From contig VLJF02000777.1 of assembly GCA_008360975.2 (NCBI GenBank), forward strand, positions 232,344 to 296,343: a DNA stretch of 64,000 nucleotides. The letters are read 5' to 3'. The first letter of the stretch is position 1. Every line of letters begins with the position of its first letter. Positions 1 to 10,812 of this stretch are shown here, piece after piece. A model generated the notes under the pieces. It saw only the letters and a program-made list of their open reading frames with translations. It searched no databases and was not told the DNA's origin. Made by a program: the position numbers and the translations under genes. The stretch is from Lichenostomus cassidix. Taxonomy: Eukaryota; Chordata; Aves; Passeriformes; Meliphagidae.

Positions 1-470
1 ATCAGCCCAAGGAAGTAGCAGGACCTGGAGCCCCAAATCACTTCCAGAGCTGAGTTTCCATTCCCATTTTCCCATTTTCCCATATTTTCCCATTTTCCCA
101 TTTTCCCATTTTCCCATATCCTCATCCTGCCTGGAGCAGCCTTTGGGATCAGCAGCAAGACCCAGATCCCCCATAACTCCCACAGCTCAGTTTTCATCCC
201 CATTTTCCCATTTCCCGATCCTCATCCTTCTAGGAGCAGCCTTTGGGATCAGCAGCAAGACCTGGATCCCAAATCACTCCCACAGCTCAGTCTCCATCCC
301 CATTTTCCCATTTCCCCATTTCCCCATTTCCCCATTTCCCCATTTCCCCATTTCCCCATTTCCCCATTTTCCCATTTCCCATATCCTCATCCTTCTAGGA
401 GCAGCCTTTGGGATCAACAGCAAGACCCCATAACCCCCACAGCTCGGTCTCCATCCCCATTTTCCCTGAA
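1..470. repeat. ~100-bp tandem unit, about 4 copies, with internal TTTCCCCA tract
   Basis: Four diverged copies begin near 1, 114, 217 and 380. Each carries GGAGCAGCCTTTGGGATCA or a decayed form, then CCCACAGCTCAGT, then a CCCATTTT tract. Copy lengths differ because the CCCATTTC tract is expanded in the third copy (about 300-380). The peptides read from it are low complexity, so no gene is called. Confidence 0.85.
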
Positions 471-620
471 AATACCAAAATTTTGCTGCTGGGAGAACCA
501 ACCCCGCTCTGGGATGATCCCAGCACTGAGCAGTGCCACACTTTGGGGTCACCCCCTGGACACTGCTGTCCCCTGCTCCCCACCCTGGGGAAGTTTCCCT
601 CAATTCAAATCCCAGATTCC

Positions 621-1285
621 TGACCCTAAAAATGGGTTTGGGGTGGGAGGAAATGACCCTGAAAATGGGTTTGGGATGGGAGGAAATGACCCTGAAAATG
701 GGTTTGGGGTGGGAGGAAATGACCCTGAAAATGGGTTTGGGGTGGGAGGAGATGACCCCAAAAATGGGTCTGGGATGGGAAGAAACAACCCCAAAAATGG
801 GTCTGGGATGGGAGGAAATGACCCTAAAAATGGGTTTGGGATGGGAGGAGACAACCCCAAAAAATGGGTCTGGGATGGGAGGAGACAACCCCAAAAATGG
901 GTTTGGGATGGGAGGAAGTGACCCCAAAAATGGGTCTGGGATGGGAGGAAACGACCCTAAAAATGGGTTTGGGATTGGACTAAATGAGTCCAAAAATGGG
1001 TCTGGGATGGGAGGAAATGACCCCAAAAATGGGTTTGGGGTGGGAGGAAATGACTCCAAAGATGGGTTTGGGATGGGAGGAGACAACCCCAAAAATGGGT
1101 CCGGGGTGGGAGGAAACGACCCTAAAAATGGGTTTGGGATGGGAGGAGATGACCCCAAAAATTACTCTGGGATGGGAGGAAACGACCCCAAAAATGGGTT
1201 TGGGATGGGAGGAGATGAGCCTGAAAATGGGTGTGGGATGGAGGAAATGACCCCAAAAATGGGTTTGGGGTGGGAGGAATTTCTC
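621..1285. repeat. 33-bp minisatellite, about 20 copies
   Basis: The unit contains AAAATGGGTTTGGGATGGGA followed by GGAAATGACCCC, 33 bp in all. Because 33 is divisible by three, several frames stay open on both strands, for example repeats of NGFGVGGNDPE. Copies differ by single substitutions such as GAAACGACC, GAGACAACC and GAGATGAGC. It follows about 150 bp of unique DNA (471-620) and precedes about 255 bp of unique DNA (1286-1540) in which I see no feature. Confidence 0.95.
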
Positions 1286-1540
1286 CCTAAAATCCAACCT
1301 AAACCTCCTCACTTCCCAAATCCCAAATCCTTTTCCATAAATCCCCACAGCCCAGCCTGGAAATCAGGAAATTATCCAAACCAAACCCACATCGTTCCCA
1401 ACCCTTTGCCCCACAAGCAACCTCTGGCTGGAGTTTCCCAAAGGCTCAGCTTGGAAAAATCCATGGATTTTTCCCGATTTGGAGGGTTTGGGATCTCAGC
1501 AGCGCAGGGACAGCCACGCCACACCCAACCCTCGGCACGG

Positions 1541-1785
1541 GACACCCAAAAATTCCCAAATTTTGGCACAGGACACCCAAAAATTCCCAAATTTTGGCAC
1601 AGGACACCCAAAAATTCCCAAATTTTGGCACAGGACACCCAAAAATTCCCAAATTTTGGCACAGGACACCCCAAAATTCCCAAATTTTGGCACAGGACAC
1701 CCAAAAATTCCCAAATTTTGGCACAGGACACCCAAAAATTCCCAAATTTTGGCACAGGAGACCCAAAAATTCCCAAATTTTGGCT
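1541..1785. repeat. 31-bp minisatellite, 8 copies
   Basis: The unit reads ACACCCAAAAATTCCC then AAATTTTGGCACAGG, 31 bp. Copies are nearly identical (one has CCCCAAAATT, one has GGAGACCC), which suggests a recent expansion or ongoing homogenisation. Since 31 is not a multiple of three, each strand reads through a 31-residue super-repeat in all frames. Confidence 0.95.
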
Positions 1786-1834
1786 CTATCTGCTCAGCAG
1801 CTCCGATCCCTAAATCCCACACCCTCCGGGCAGG

Positions 1835-2655
1835 ATTTGGGTGACGTCACGATAATTTGGGTGACACCACAACAATTGGGGTGACACCACGATAATCTGG
1901 GGTGACACCACGATAATTTTGGGGACACCACGACAATTTTGGGGTGACACCACCATAATTTTGGGGACATCACAACAATTTGGGGTGACACCACGACGAT
2001 TTGGGGTGACACCACGACAATCTGGGTGACACCACGACAATTTAGGGTGACACCACGATAATTTGGGGTGACACCACGACAATTTGGGGGTGACACCACG
2101 GTAATTTGGGTGACACCATGATAATCTGGGTGACACCACAACAATCTGGGTGACACCACGACAATTTGGGGTGACACTACAATAATTTGGGGTGACACCA
2201 CGACAATTTGGGTGACACCACGACGATTTTGGGGACACCACGGTAATTTGGGTGACACCAAAATAATCTGGGTGACACCACGACAATCTGGGGTGACACC
2301 ACGACAATTTGGGGTGACACCACCATAATCTGGGTGACACCACAATAATTGGGGTGACACCACGACAATCTGGGTGACATCACAACAATTTGGGGTGACA
2401 CCCCGATAATTTGGGGTGACACCATGACAATCTGGGTGACACCATGACAATCTGGGTGACACCACGAAAATTTGGGTGGCACCACGACAATTTGGGGTGA
2501 CACCACCATAATTTGGGGTGACACCACGATAATCTGGGTGACACCACGACAATTTGGGGTGACACCACGGCAATCTGGGTGACACCACGACAATCTGGGT
2601 GACACCACAACAATTTGGGGTGACACCACGACAATTTGGGGTGACACCACGACAA
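1835..2655. repeat. 21-bp GTGACACCACGA minisatellite, about 40 copies
   Basis: The unit is GTGACACCACGACAATTTGG plus G, with 20- and 22-bp variants. The variable positions sit in the AATTTGGG or AATCTGGG half, while GTGACACCAC is almost invariant. The minus strand reads as WCHPKLS heptapeptides, which is a product of the period and not evidence of a gene. Confidence 0.95.
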
Positions 2656-3056
2656 TTTTGAGGAAACGCGCTCGGGGATGGAAAGCCGGTTTTTTTTTGG
2701 GTGAAATCCCGCAAGGATTCGCTGCCAGCCTGAGCGGAGCACGGCGCAGGGACGCTGCGGCGACATGTGACACATGGCCCTGCCCGCGGGGGGCGCGGGG
2801 ACACCGAGCCGGCTCCGTGTCACATCCCACCTCGAGACGCGGCGGGTGACACGAGGACGAGGCCAGCGCTCTGTCCCCGGGGCGGGTGGCACCCCTGCTG
2901 TCCCCTGCTGTCCCCTGGTGTCCTGCAGGCCACACGGGGGGCTCGGCAGTGTCCCCCCCGCCCGTCGCCTCCCACCGGCGACAGTCAGAAGCTGTCCAGG
3001 CAGCGGCGGTTAGTCAAGCAAAAGGAGGGCAGCGGCAGCTGCCTGCAGCCCTGATC
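2656..3056. other. GC- and CpG-rich unique stretch
   Basis: Non-repetitive DNA rich in CpG (GGAAACGCGCTCGG at the left, GCCCGTCGCCTCCCACCGGC near 2960). It holds short TGTCCCCTGCTGTCCCC duplications around 2898-2925. No signal peptide, domain or known family is recognised. Its right end is the 3' part of a weak minus-strand exon candidate listed separately. Confidence 0.5.
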
Positions 3057-3160
3057 GTCCTCCTCCTCCTCTTCTTCCTCCTCCTCCTCCTCCTCATCCT
3101 CCTCCTGCTCCCTTCGGAGCAGGGCACCCAGCACGGCACAGCCCAAGCCATCTGTCCCCA
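2985..3160 (-). other. weak candidate terminal exon (minus strand)
   Basis: Read on the minus strand, a frame enters near GCAVLGALLRREQEED, passes a poly-Glu run encoded by the CTC tract at 3057-3112, continues as DDQGCRQLPLPSFCLTNRR and ends at a TGA at 2985-2987. The part after the poly-Glu is the only non-repetitive peptide in the area with a natural stop. AG dinucleotides after CCCACCCAG and GGGGACAG on the minus strand could serve as acceptors. No family is recognised, and an open frame next to a repeat can arise by chance. Confidence 0.15.
3057..3112. repeat. (CTC)n/(GAG)n trinucleotide tract
   Basis: TCCTCCTCCTC runs with a few TTC and ATC interruptions. It is homopyrimidine on the plus strand over most of its length and encodes poly-Glu on the minus strand. 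Confidence 0.9.
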
Positions 3161-3760
3161 CCTGGGTGGGGTTGGGAGTGTCCCCAGGACATCTTAGAGA
3201 CACCTGGGTGGGGACTGGGAGCATCCTGAGCCACCTGTGTGGGGCTGGGATGATCCCCAGACCACTCTAGAGTCACCTGTGTGGGGCTGGGACTGTCCCC
3301 AGACCACCCTAGAGCCACCTATGGGAGACTAGGATGATCCCCAGGACACCCCAGAGTCACCTGTGAGGGGCTGGGACTGTCCCCAGGACACCCCAGAGTC
3401 ACCTGTGAGGGGCTGGGACTGTCCCCAGGACACCCCAGAGTCACCTGTGAGGGGCTGGGACTGTCCCCAGGCACCCCAGAGTCACCTGGGTGGGGTTGGG
3501 AGCATCTCCAGCCACCCTAGAGCCACCTGTGTGGGGCTGGGATGATCCCCAGGCCACTCTAGAGTCACCTGGGTGGGGCTGGGACTGTCCCCAGGCCACT
3601 CTAGAGCCACCTGTGGGGGACTGGGAGCATCCCCAGCCACCCCAGAGCCACCTGTGTGGGGTTGGGACTGTCCCCAGGCCAGCCTAGAGCCATCTGTGTG
3701 GGGTTGGGACCGTCCCCAGCCACCCTAGAGCCACCTGTGAGGAGCTGGGACCACCAAACA
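3150..3760. repeat. 42-bp minisatellite, about 14 copies
   Basis: The unit contains GAGTCACCTGTGAGGGGCTG, then GGACTGTCCCCAGGACACCC, 42 bp in total (14 codons: RGWDCPQDTPESPV). Three adjacent copies near 3360-3480 are almost identical, while the others vary between GTGTGGGG, GGGTGGGG and GTGGGGGA. It carries the word TGTCCCCA that recurs in many later arrays. Confidence 0.93.
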
Positions 3761-5110
3761 TCGCTTTCCAGGGCAGTGTCCACCTGCAAGGAGCTGGGAC
3801 TGTCCCCAGCTAGCCCAGAGCCCACCTGGATGGGACTGGAACCGTCCCCAGGCTGGGCCATGTGTCCCCTTTCGGGGCAGAACCCACCTGTGATGCTCTA
3901 GGACCATCCTCAGACCCCTCCAGACCCATCCACGAGCAGCAAAGGACCATCCCCATCCCACACCATCCATCAGTTCCTGGGCAGAGCCCACCTGTGTGGG
4001 GCTAGGACCATCCCTAGACCATTCCAGACCTCATCCATGAGGAGCTGGGACCATCCCCACCCCACACCATCACTTCCAGGCCATACCAGGGTCCACCTGC
4101 GTGGGCCAGAGTCCACCTGTGATGGGCTAGAACCATCCTCAGACCCCTCAGACCCATCCATGAGCAGCAAGGACCATCCCCATCCCACACCATCACTCCC
4201 AGGCCATTCCAGGGTCCACCTGTGGTGGGCTAGGACCATCCCCAGACCCCTCAGAGCTCATCCACGAGGAGCAAGGACCATCCCCATCCCACACCATCAC
4301 TCCCCGGCCATTGTCCACCTGTGTGGGGCTAGAACCATCCTTAGACCATTCCAGACCCCACCTCTGATGGGCTAGGACCATCCCCAGACCCCTCCAGACC
4401 CCATCCACGAGCAGCACAGGACCATCCCCATCCCACATCATCCATCAATTCCTGGGCAGACCCCGCCTGTGTGGGGCTAGGACTGTCCCCAGGCCACCCC
4501 AGAGCCACCTGTGATGAGCTAGGACCATCCCCAGACCCCTCCAGACCCCATCCACGAGCAGCAAGGACCATCTCCATCCCACACCATCACTCCCAGACCA
4601 TTCCAGGGTCCACCCGTGTGGGGCTAGAACCATCCCCAGACCCCTCCAGACCCATCCATGAGGAGCAAGAACCATCCCAATCCCACACCATCCATCAATT
4701 CCTGGGCAGACCCCACCTGTGTGGGGCTAGGACTGTCCCCAGGCCACCCCAGAGCCACCTGTGATGAGCTAGAACCATCCTCAGCCCCCTCCAGACCCAT
4801 CCACGAGCAGCAAGGACCATCCCCACCCCACACCATCCATCACTCCCAGGCCAGAGCCCACCTGTGTGGGACAGGGACCATCCCATGACCATTCCAAGGT
4901 CCACCTGTGATGGGCTAGAACCATCCCCAGACCCCTCAGAGCTCATCCACGAGGAGCTGGGACCATCCTGATCCCACACCATCCATCAGTTCCTGGGCAG
5001 ACCCCACCTGTGTGGGGCTGCGACCATCCCTGGGTCACCCCAGAGCCACCTGTGATGAGCTAGGACCATCCTCAGCCCCCTCAGCCCCCATCCACGAGCA
5101 GCAAGCACAA
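3761..5110. repeat. higher-order repeat derived from the 42-bp array
   Basis: Blocks of CACCTGTGTGGGGCTAGGAC and ACCATCCCCAGACCCCTCCA alternate with CATCCACGAGCAGCAAGGAC and ATCCCACACCATCCATCA. The marker CAGTTCCTGGGCAG or CAATTCCTGGGCAG recurs near 3971, 4446, 4696 and 4986, giving irregular super-units of roughly 250-475 bp. The sub-unit CACCTGTGTGGGGCT links it to the 42-bp array on its left. Confidence 0.85.
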
Positions 5111-5149
5111 TCCCCACCCCACACCATCCCCACCCCATTCCCCACCCCA

Positions 5150-5836
5150 CCAGGCCCATCGTCCCCTGAAGCCATCCGACCCTACCGCCCTCCCTCCCCT
5201 CCCCTCCCCGAGCTCCGTACCCGCGAGCAGCGCGGTCAGCCGGTAGTCCCGGGGCTCGCTGGCTCTGCCCGGCTCCCTCAGCCTCGCCACGGCTCGGGGA
5301 GAAGCTCCAGGGGGCTGCTTTGCCCACCGAGGCAGCATCGCGGCCGGGGTTGGGGAGGGGAAGCTGCTCGGAGCGCTGCTCCGGAATCTGCGCGACAAAC
5401 ACACGCAGCTCGTCGCATCCCCTCGCGATGGTCCCGCTGGCCTTTCAAGCCACCCGGTGGCCACGCCGGGTCGCGTCCAGAGGAGCGAATTCCGGGGGGA
5501 TGAAATGGAGGATTGTCACCCAAGCGGAGCACGGAGGGTGAGCACCGACCTGACCGCGGCCGTGCGGCGGCTGTCACCTCACATCCAGCGCCGCCGCTGT
5601 CACCTCACAGCCACCCCGCCGCTGTCACCTCAGTGCCAGCACCGCCAGCGTCACCTCAGAGCCAGCGCCGAGTCCTCCGAGCCGGGGAGAGGAGCTCAGC
5701 GAGAGCCCGAGCTAGCCGGAGCTTCCCGGCGCTGTCTGCATGGCCGACATGCCGAATTCCCATCGCTCTTCCCTCTCCCTGCTCGCCGCTTCCTCTCACA
5801 TCCTTTCCCTGCCTCGGGAACTTTTCCGATTTATCG
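5150..5836. promoter_or_regulatory. CpG-rich island, possible promoter or first-exon region
   Basis: A non-repetitive, CpG-dense stretch between two tandem arrays. It contains a pyrimidine run CCCTCCCTCCCCTCCCCTCC and a minor CTGTCACCTCA/CCGCCGCTGTCACC repeat around 5570-5660. On the plus strand the sequence CGGAGG followed by GTGAGC (GT at 5538-5539) matches a splice donor. On the minus strand 5219-5250 reads RDYRLTALLA followed by a GGGTACGG donor-like site. Neither peptide is recognised, so only a possible promoter or first exon is proposed. Confidence 0.35.
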
Positions 5837-6003
5837 CTCGGCTCGGCTCGGCTCGGCTCGGCTCGGCTCGGCTCGGCTGGGCTCGGCGCGGCTCGGCTCG
5901 GCTCGGCGCGGCTCGGCTCGGCGCGGCTCGGCTCGGCTCGGCGCGACTCGGCTCGGCTCGGCTCGGCGCGGCTCGGCTCGGCTCGGCTCGGCTCGGCTCG
6001 GCT
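5837..6003. repeat. (GGCTC)n pentanucleotide array
   Basis: About 33 copies of GGCTC with GCGCGGCTCGGCTC variants, so every unit carries a CpG. The peptides it gives (GSARLGSARL, RAEPSRAEP) are repeat artefacts. It lies inside the CpG-rich island. Confidence 0.97.
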
Positions 6004-6310
6004 GATTCCCGGTTTTCCGTTTTTCCCGAGCTCCCTGGGAGTTTTTATTTTTAATTCCCTCCCTTCCCCTGGAAATGCCAGCTTTGGCCCCTCGGTGGCA
6101 TCTCACGCGGGCAGTGCCAGCAGCGCCAGCCCGGATTGTCCCCGTGTCGCCGGCACGAGCCGCCCGTGCCGCTCGGGGAGATGTCACCGTGATGTCACCA
6201 CCGCCCGGAGCTGGCCTGGAGGGTCCAGCGCGGCTGGGGACACCGGGATGTCGCTGATGTCACCAAAGAGCCCAGCTGGGCGGTCAGGGCACAGCCTGGA
6301 CGGGTCCTGT
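6004..6310. other. CpG-rich unique DNA right of the GGCTC tract
   Basis: Unique sequence continuing the CpG island, including GTCGCCGGCACGAGCCGCCC and short GATGTCACC duplications near 6180-6260. No reading frame with recognisable content was found on either strand. Confidence 0.45.
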
Positions 6311-8165
6311 GTGGACGGAAGTGACCCTTCCCAAAAAATCCCAAAAAATCCCAAAAATTCCCAAAGATTCCCAGGATGATGGGATTATCCCGAAGGGAGT
6401 GACCCTTCTCAAAAATTCCCGAAGATTATTAGAATGAGGAATTATCCTGAAGGAAGTGACCCTTCACAAAAATTCCAAAAAATTCCCAAAGATTCCTAAA
6501 AATTCCTCAAAATTCCCAAAGATTCCCAGAGATTCCCAGGATGGGGAGAGATTATCTCAAAGGAAGTGATCTTTCCCAAAAATTCCCAAAGATTCCCAGG
6601 ATGAGGAGATTATCCCGAAGGAAGTGACCTTTCCCAAAAATCCCCAGGATGAGAAATTATCCTGAAGGAAGTGACTTTTCCCAAAAAATCCCAAAGATTC
6701 CCAAAGATTCCCAGAGATTCCCAGGATGAGGAGATTATCCCGAAGGAAGTGACCCTTCCCGAAGATTCCCCAAAAATCCCAAAAATTCGCAGGATGAGGA
6801 ATTATCCTGAAGGAAGTTACCCTTCCCAAAAATTCCAAAAAATTCCCAAAAATTCCCAGGATGAGGAATAATCCCGAAGGAAGTGACTTTTCCCAAAAAT
6901 TCCCGAAGATTCCCAGGATGAGGAGATTATCCCGAAGGAAATGACTCTTCCCAAAGATTCCCAAAGATTCCCAAAGATTCCCAAAAATTTCCAAAAATTC
7001 CCAAAAATTCCCAAAAATTCCCAAAAATTCCTAAAAATTAAAAAAAATTCCTAAAAATTCCCAAAAATTCCCAAAGATTCGCAGGATGAGGAATTATCCT
7101 GAAGGAAGTGACCCTTCCCCAAAATTCCTAAAAATTCCCAAAAATTCCCAGGATGAGGAGATTATCCCGAAGGAAGTGACCCTTCCCAAAAATTCCTAAA
7201 AATTCCCAAAGATTCCCAAAAATTCCCAAAAATTCCCAAAAATTCCCCAAAATTCCCAAAAATTCCCAAAGATTCCCAGGATGAGGAGATTACCCCGAAG
7301 GAAGTGACCCTTCCCAAAAATTCCTAAAAATTCCCAAAGAGTCCCAAAAATTCCCAGGATGAGGAATTATCCCGAAGGAAGTGACCCTTCCCAAAAATTC
7401 CCCAAAATTCCCAAAGATTCCCAAAGATTCCCAGGATGGGATTATCCCAAAGGAAGTGACCCTTCCCAAAGATTCCCAAAGATTCCCAAAAATTCCCAAA
7501 AATTCCCAAAAATTCCCAAAAATTCTCAAAAATTCCCAGAGATTCCCAGGATAAGGAGATTATCCCGAAGGAAGTGACTCTTCCCAAAAATTCCCCAAAA
7601 TTCCCAAAAATTCCCAAAAATTCCCAAAAATTCCCAAAAATTCCCAAAGATTCCCAGGATGAGGAGATTACCCCGAAGGAAGTGACCCTTCCCAAAAATT
7701 CCCAAAGATTCCCAGGATGAGGAATTATCTCGAAAGAAGTGACCTTTCCCAAAAATTCCCAAAAATTCCCAAAAATTCCCAAAGATTCCCAGGATGAGGA
7801 GATTATCCCGAAGGAAGTGACCCTTCCCAAAAATTCCCAAAAATTCCCAAAAATTCCCAAAAAATCCCAAAAATTCCCAGGATGAGGAATAATCCCGAAG
7901 GAAGTGACTTTTCCCAAAAATTCCCGAAGATTCCCAGGATGAGGAATTATCCTGAAGGAAGTGACCCTTCCCAAAAATTCCCAAAAATTCCCAAAAATTC
8001 CCAAAAATTCCCAAAAATTCCCAAAAATTCCCAAAAATTCCAAAAAATTCCCCAAAATTCCCAAAGATTCCCAGGATGAGGAATTACCCCGAAGGAAGTG
8101 ACCCTTCCCAAAAACTCCCAAAAATTCCCAAAAATTCCCAGGATGAGGAGATTACCCCGAAGGAA
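6311..8165. repeat. nested array: 10-bp CCAAAAATTC plus ~60-100-bp super-unit
   Basis: The inner repeat is CCAAAAATTC or CCAAAGATTC, in runs of 2 to 9. The runs are separated by a conserved spacer containing CCAGGATGAGGA, ATTATCCCGAAGGAAGTGAC and CCTTCC. Super-unit length therefore varies with the number of 10-mers. The 10-bp period is close to one helical turn. A further piece of the same array lies at 10530-10812. Confidence 0.95.
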
Positions 8166-8620
8166 GCAGCAGCAGGCAGAGTCCCAAAAGCCAACCCCAC
8201 CCGCGATCGGAATTTTGGGATCGATAACGCTGGAAAAATCCCTCCAAACTCAGCTCCAACCATTCCCCAGCCCCGATGTGTCCCCCGTGTCACCGACGTG
8301 TCCCCCGTGTCCCCAAGTGCCACTCGGGCCACTTTCAATCCCCGCGGGGATGGTGACTCCGCACTGCCCCGGGCAGCTCTGCCAACTTTTCCGTGAAGAA
8401 ATTGTCCCTAAAATCCGATTTAAACTCCCCCCGGCGCCTTTCTAAAATCCTAAAATCAGGAGGATTCTCGCATTGTTTTGTCCTCTCACGGTGGAGAGTC
8501 TCAGCGCTTCCCGATTTTTTAGGTTTTCCTCATCTTTCCCAGCTTTGAGAATTATTTTTCCTTCCTTCACCATTCCTGGTGTTTTTCTCTGTCCTTTCTG
8601 GCACTCTGAGGATTCTGTCG
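8166..8620. other. unique stretch between arrays
   Basis: About 450 bp of non-repetitive sequence beginning AGCAGCAGCAGGCAGAGTCC. It contains GTGTCCCCCGTGTCACCGACGTG-type short duplications near 8278-8312. No exon with splice signals or a recognised protein could be supported. Confidence 0.5.
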
Positions 8621-9580
8621 TGGACTTTCCTTTCCTTTTCCCTTTCCTACCTTTTTCCTTTTTCCTTTTCCCTTTCCTTTTTCCTTTTTCCTTTTTCCTC
8701 TTTCCTTTCCTTTCCTTTCCTTTCCTTTCCTTTCCTTTCCTTTCCTTTCCTTTCCTTTCCTTTCCTTTCCTTTCCTTTCCCTTCATTTCCCTTTTTCCCT
8801 TTTTCCCTTTTTTCCCTTTTTTCCCTTTTTTCCCCTTTTTCCTTTTTCCCTTTTTCCCCCCTTTTCCCCTTTTCCCCTTTTTTTTCCCTTTTTTCCTTTT
8901 TCCCTTTTTTCCCTTTTTTCCTTTTTCTCTTTTCCCTTTTTCCCCCTTTTTCCTTTTTTTCCCCTTTTTCCCTTTTTCCCTTTTCCCCTTTTTTTCCCTT
9001 TTCCTTTTCCCCTTTCCCCCTTTTTTCCCTTTTTCCCTTTTTCCTTTTCCCCTTTTTCCCCTTTTTTCCCCTTTTTCCCTTTTCCCCTTTTTCCCCTTTT
9101 TTCCCTTTTTTCCCCTTTTTCCCTTTTTCCCCCTTTTTCCTTTTTTTCCATTTTTCCTCTTTTTTTTCCTTTTTCCCTTTTTTCCCTTTTTTCCCTTTTT
9201 TCCCCTTTTTCCCTTTTCCCTTTTTTTCCCTTTTTCCCTTTTTTTCCCTTTTTCCCTTTTTCCTTTTACCTTTTTCCCCTTTTTCCCTTTTTCCCCTTTT
9301 CCCTTTTTCCCTTTCTTCCCTTTTTTCCCTTTTTTCCCTTTTTCCCCTTTTTCCCCTTTTCCCCTTTTCCCCTTTTTTCCCTTTTTTCCCCTTTTTCCCT
9401 TTTTCCCTTTTCCCCTTTTTTCCCCCTTTTTTCCCCTTTTTCCCTTTTTCCACTTTTCCCCTTTTTCCCCCTTTTTCCCCCTTTTCCCCCCTTTTTCCCC
9501 CTTTTCCCCTTTTCCCCTTTTTCCATTTTTTTCCCTTTTTCCCTTTTTTTCCCTTTTCCCCTTCTCCCTTTTCCCTTTCC
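8621..9580. repeat. ~960-bp polypyrimidine array: (TTTCC)n then (TTTTTCCC)n
   Basis: About 8697-8780 is a clean TTTCC pentamer tract. The remainder is CCCTTTTT of varying run lengths. Only about six A residues (near 8648, 8784, 9150, 9268, 9452, 9525) and no G interrupt it after 8627. Translation gives Phe/Pro/Leu on the plus strand and Lys/Gly/Glu on the minus strand, with no stops possible in pure runs. The long mirror-symmetric homopurine-homopyrimidine character favours intramolecular triplex. Confidence 0.97.
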
Positions 9581-10235
9581 TTCCTCACTCCCGACATTTC
9601 TCTCTCTCCTTCTGCCACCCCAAAAATCCTCTCACAGACTCTTTTTTCCCTCCTTTCCCCATTCCCGAGATGGTTTTTTGGGATTTCTCTCCGTCCTTCT
9701 GCCACCCTAAAAATTCTCTCACAGGTTCACCAGATTTTGGGAAAAACTGCGAATTCAAGGATGGATTTTCCCTGCTGGGGAAACTGAGGCACGGACCAAA
9801 AAAACTCCTAATTTTCAACCCAGGCGGGAAAAGGGGAAAAAAAACTCTGGAGCTTTCCCAAACTCGCCACCAGCCGCAGCCCTGAGTCACAGCTGGCACG
9901 GGCGACAACTCACGACACCAGAAAATTCCCCCCAAAAAAAAAAAATTCCTTCTGCTCCTCGCTGAGCGCTCCGAGCCTCTTCCCACACCCCGGGGGATTT
10001 TTCCCCTTTTTCTCCCTCATTTTGGGGCAGAAAGGAATCTTTCCCCATCCGTTTATATCAACCTGCGAGGTTGATCTCCAGGAGGAGAGGCAGGAGTTAA
10101 AAAATAAAAGATAAAATGAAATTTTATCCAAAAATGAAGAGTTTGGCGACGCAGTTGGGGCGGCGAGTGGCCACCAGAGGTGACAAGGACACGGAGCAGG
10201 GCAGCGGCAGGGCTGGGAAGTTTGCCCAGGAAAGG
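9581..10235. other. unique stretch with a short internal duplication and MIR-like core
   Basis: The phrase TTCTGCCACCC followed by AAAAAT.CTCTCACAG occurs twice (about 9609 and 9698). At about 9775-9795 the sequence GGGGAAACTGAGGCACGGAC resembles the widely shared core of MIR/CORE-SINE elements (family knowledge: GAGGAAACTGAGGCAC). No poly(A) tail or target duplication was found, so an element is not called. No coding evidence. Confidence 0.4.
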
Positions 10236-10490
10236 CACTTGGAATAATTCGGGGATGGAATAATTCCCTGGAATAATTCGGGGGATGGAATAATTCCCCG
10301 GAATAATTCGGGGATGGAATAATTCCCCGGAATAATTCGGGGATGAAATAATTCCCTGGAATAATTCGGGGATGGAATAATTCCCTGGAATAATTCGGGG
10401 ATGGAATAATTCCCTGGAATAATTCGGGGATGGAATAATTCCCTGGAATAATTCGGGGATGGAATAATTCCCTGGAATAATTCGGGGATG
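10236..10490. repeat. 29-bp minisatellite GGAATAATTCGGGGATGGAA, about 9 copies
   Basis: The unit is GGAATAATTCGGGGATGGAA followed by TAATTCCCT, 29 bp. GGAATAATTC and GAATAATTCC within each unit are near inverted repeats, so each copy can pair with itself or its neighbour. Copies are almost identical. Confidence 0.95.
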
Positions 10491-10529
10491 GAGGAGATTT
10501 TGGGGCTCCAGCGGGGAAGGAAAATGCTG

Positions 10530-10812
10530 GAAATTATCCCGAAGGAAGTGACCTTTTCCCAAAGATTCCCAAAGATTCCCAGGATGAGGAATTATCCTGA
10601 AGGAAGTGACCCTTCCCAAAAATTCCTAAAAATTCCCAAAAATTCCTAAAAAATCCCAAAAATTTCAAAAAATTCCTAAAAATTAAAAAAAAATCCTAAA
10701 AATTCCTAAAAATTCCTTAAAATTCCCAAAAATTCCCAAAAATTCCCAAAAATTCCCAAAAATCCCCAAAAAATTCCCCAAAAAATTCCTAAAAATTCCC
10801 CCAAAATTCCCC
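10530..10812. repeat. second block of the 10-bp CCAAAAATTC array
   Basis: The same spacer (ATTATCCCGAAGGAAGTGAC) and the same 10-mers as 6311-8165 reappear. The right half has degenerated to CCTAAAAATT and CCCCAAAAAA runs. This shows the 6.3-8.2 kb array was either interrupted by about 2.4 kb of other sequence or seeded twice. Confidence 0.9.
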
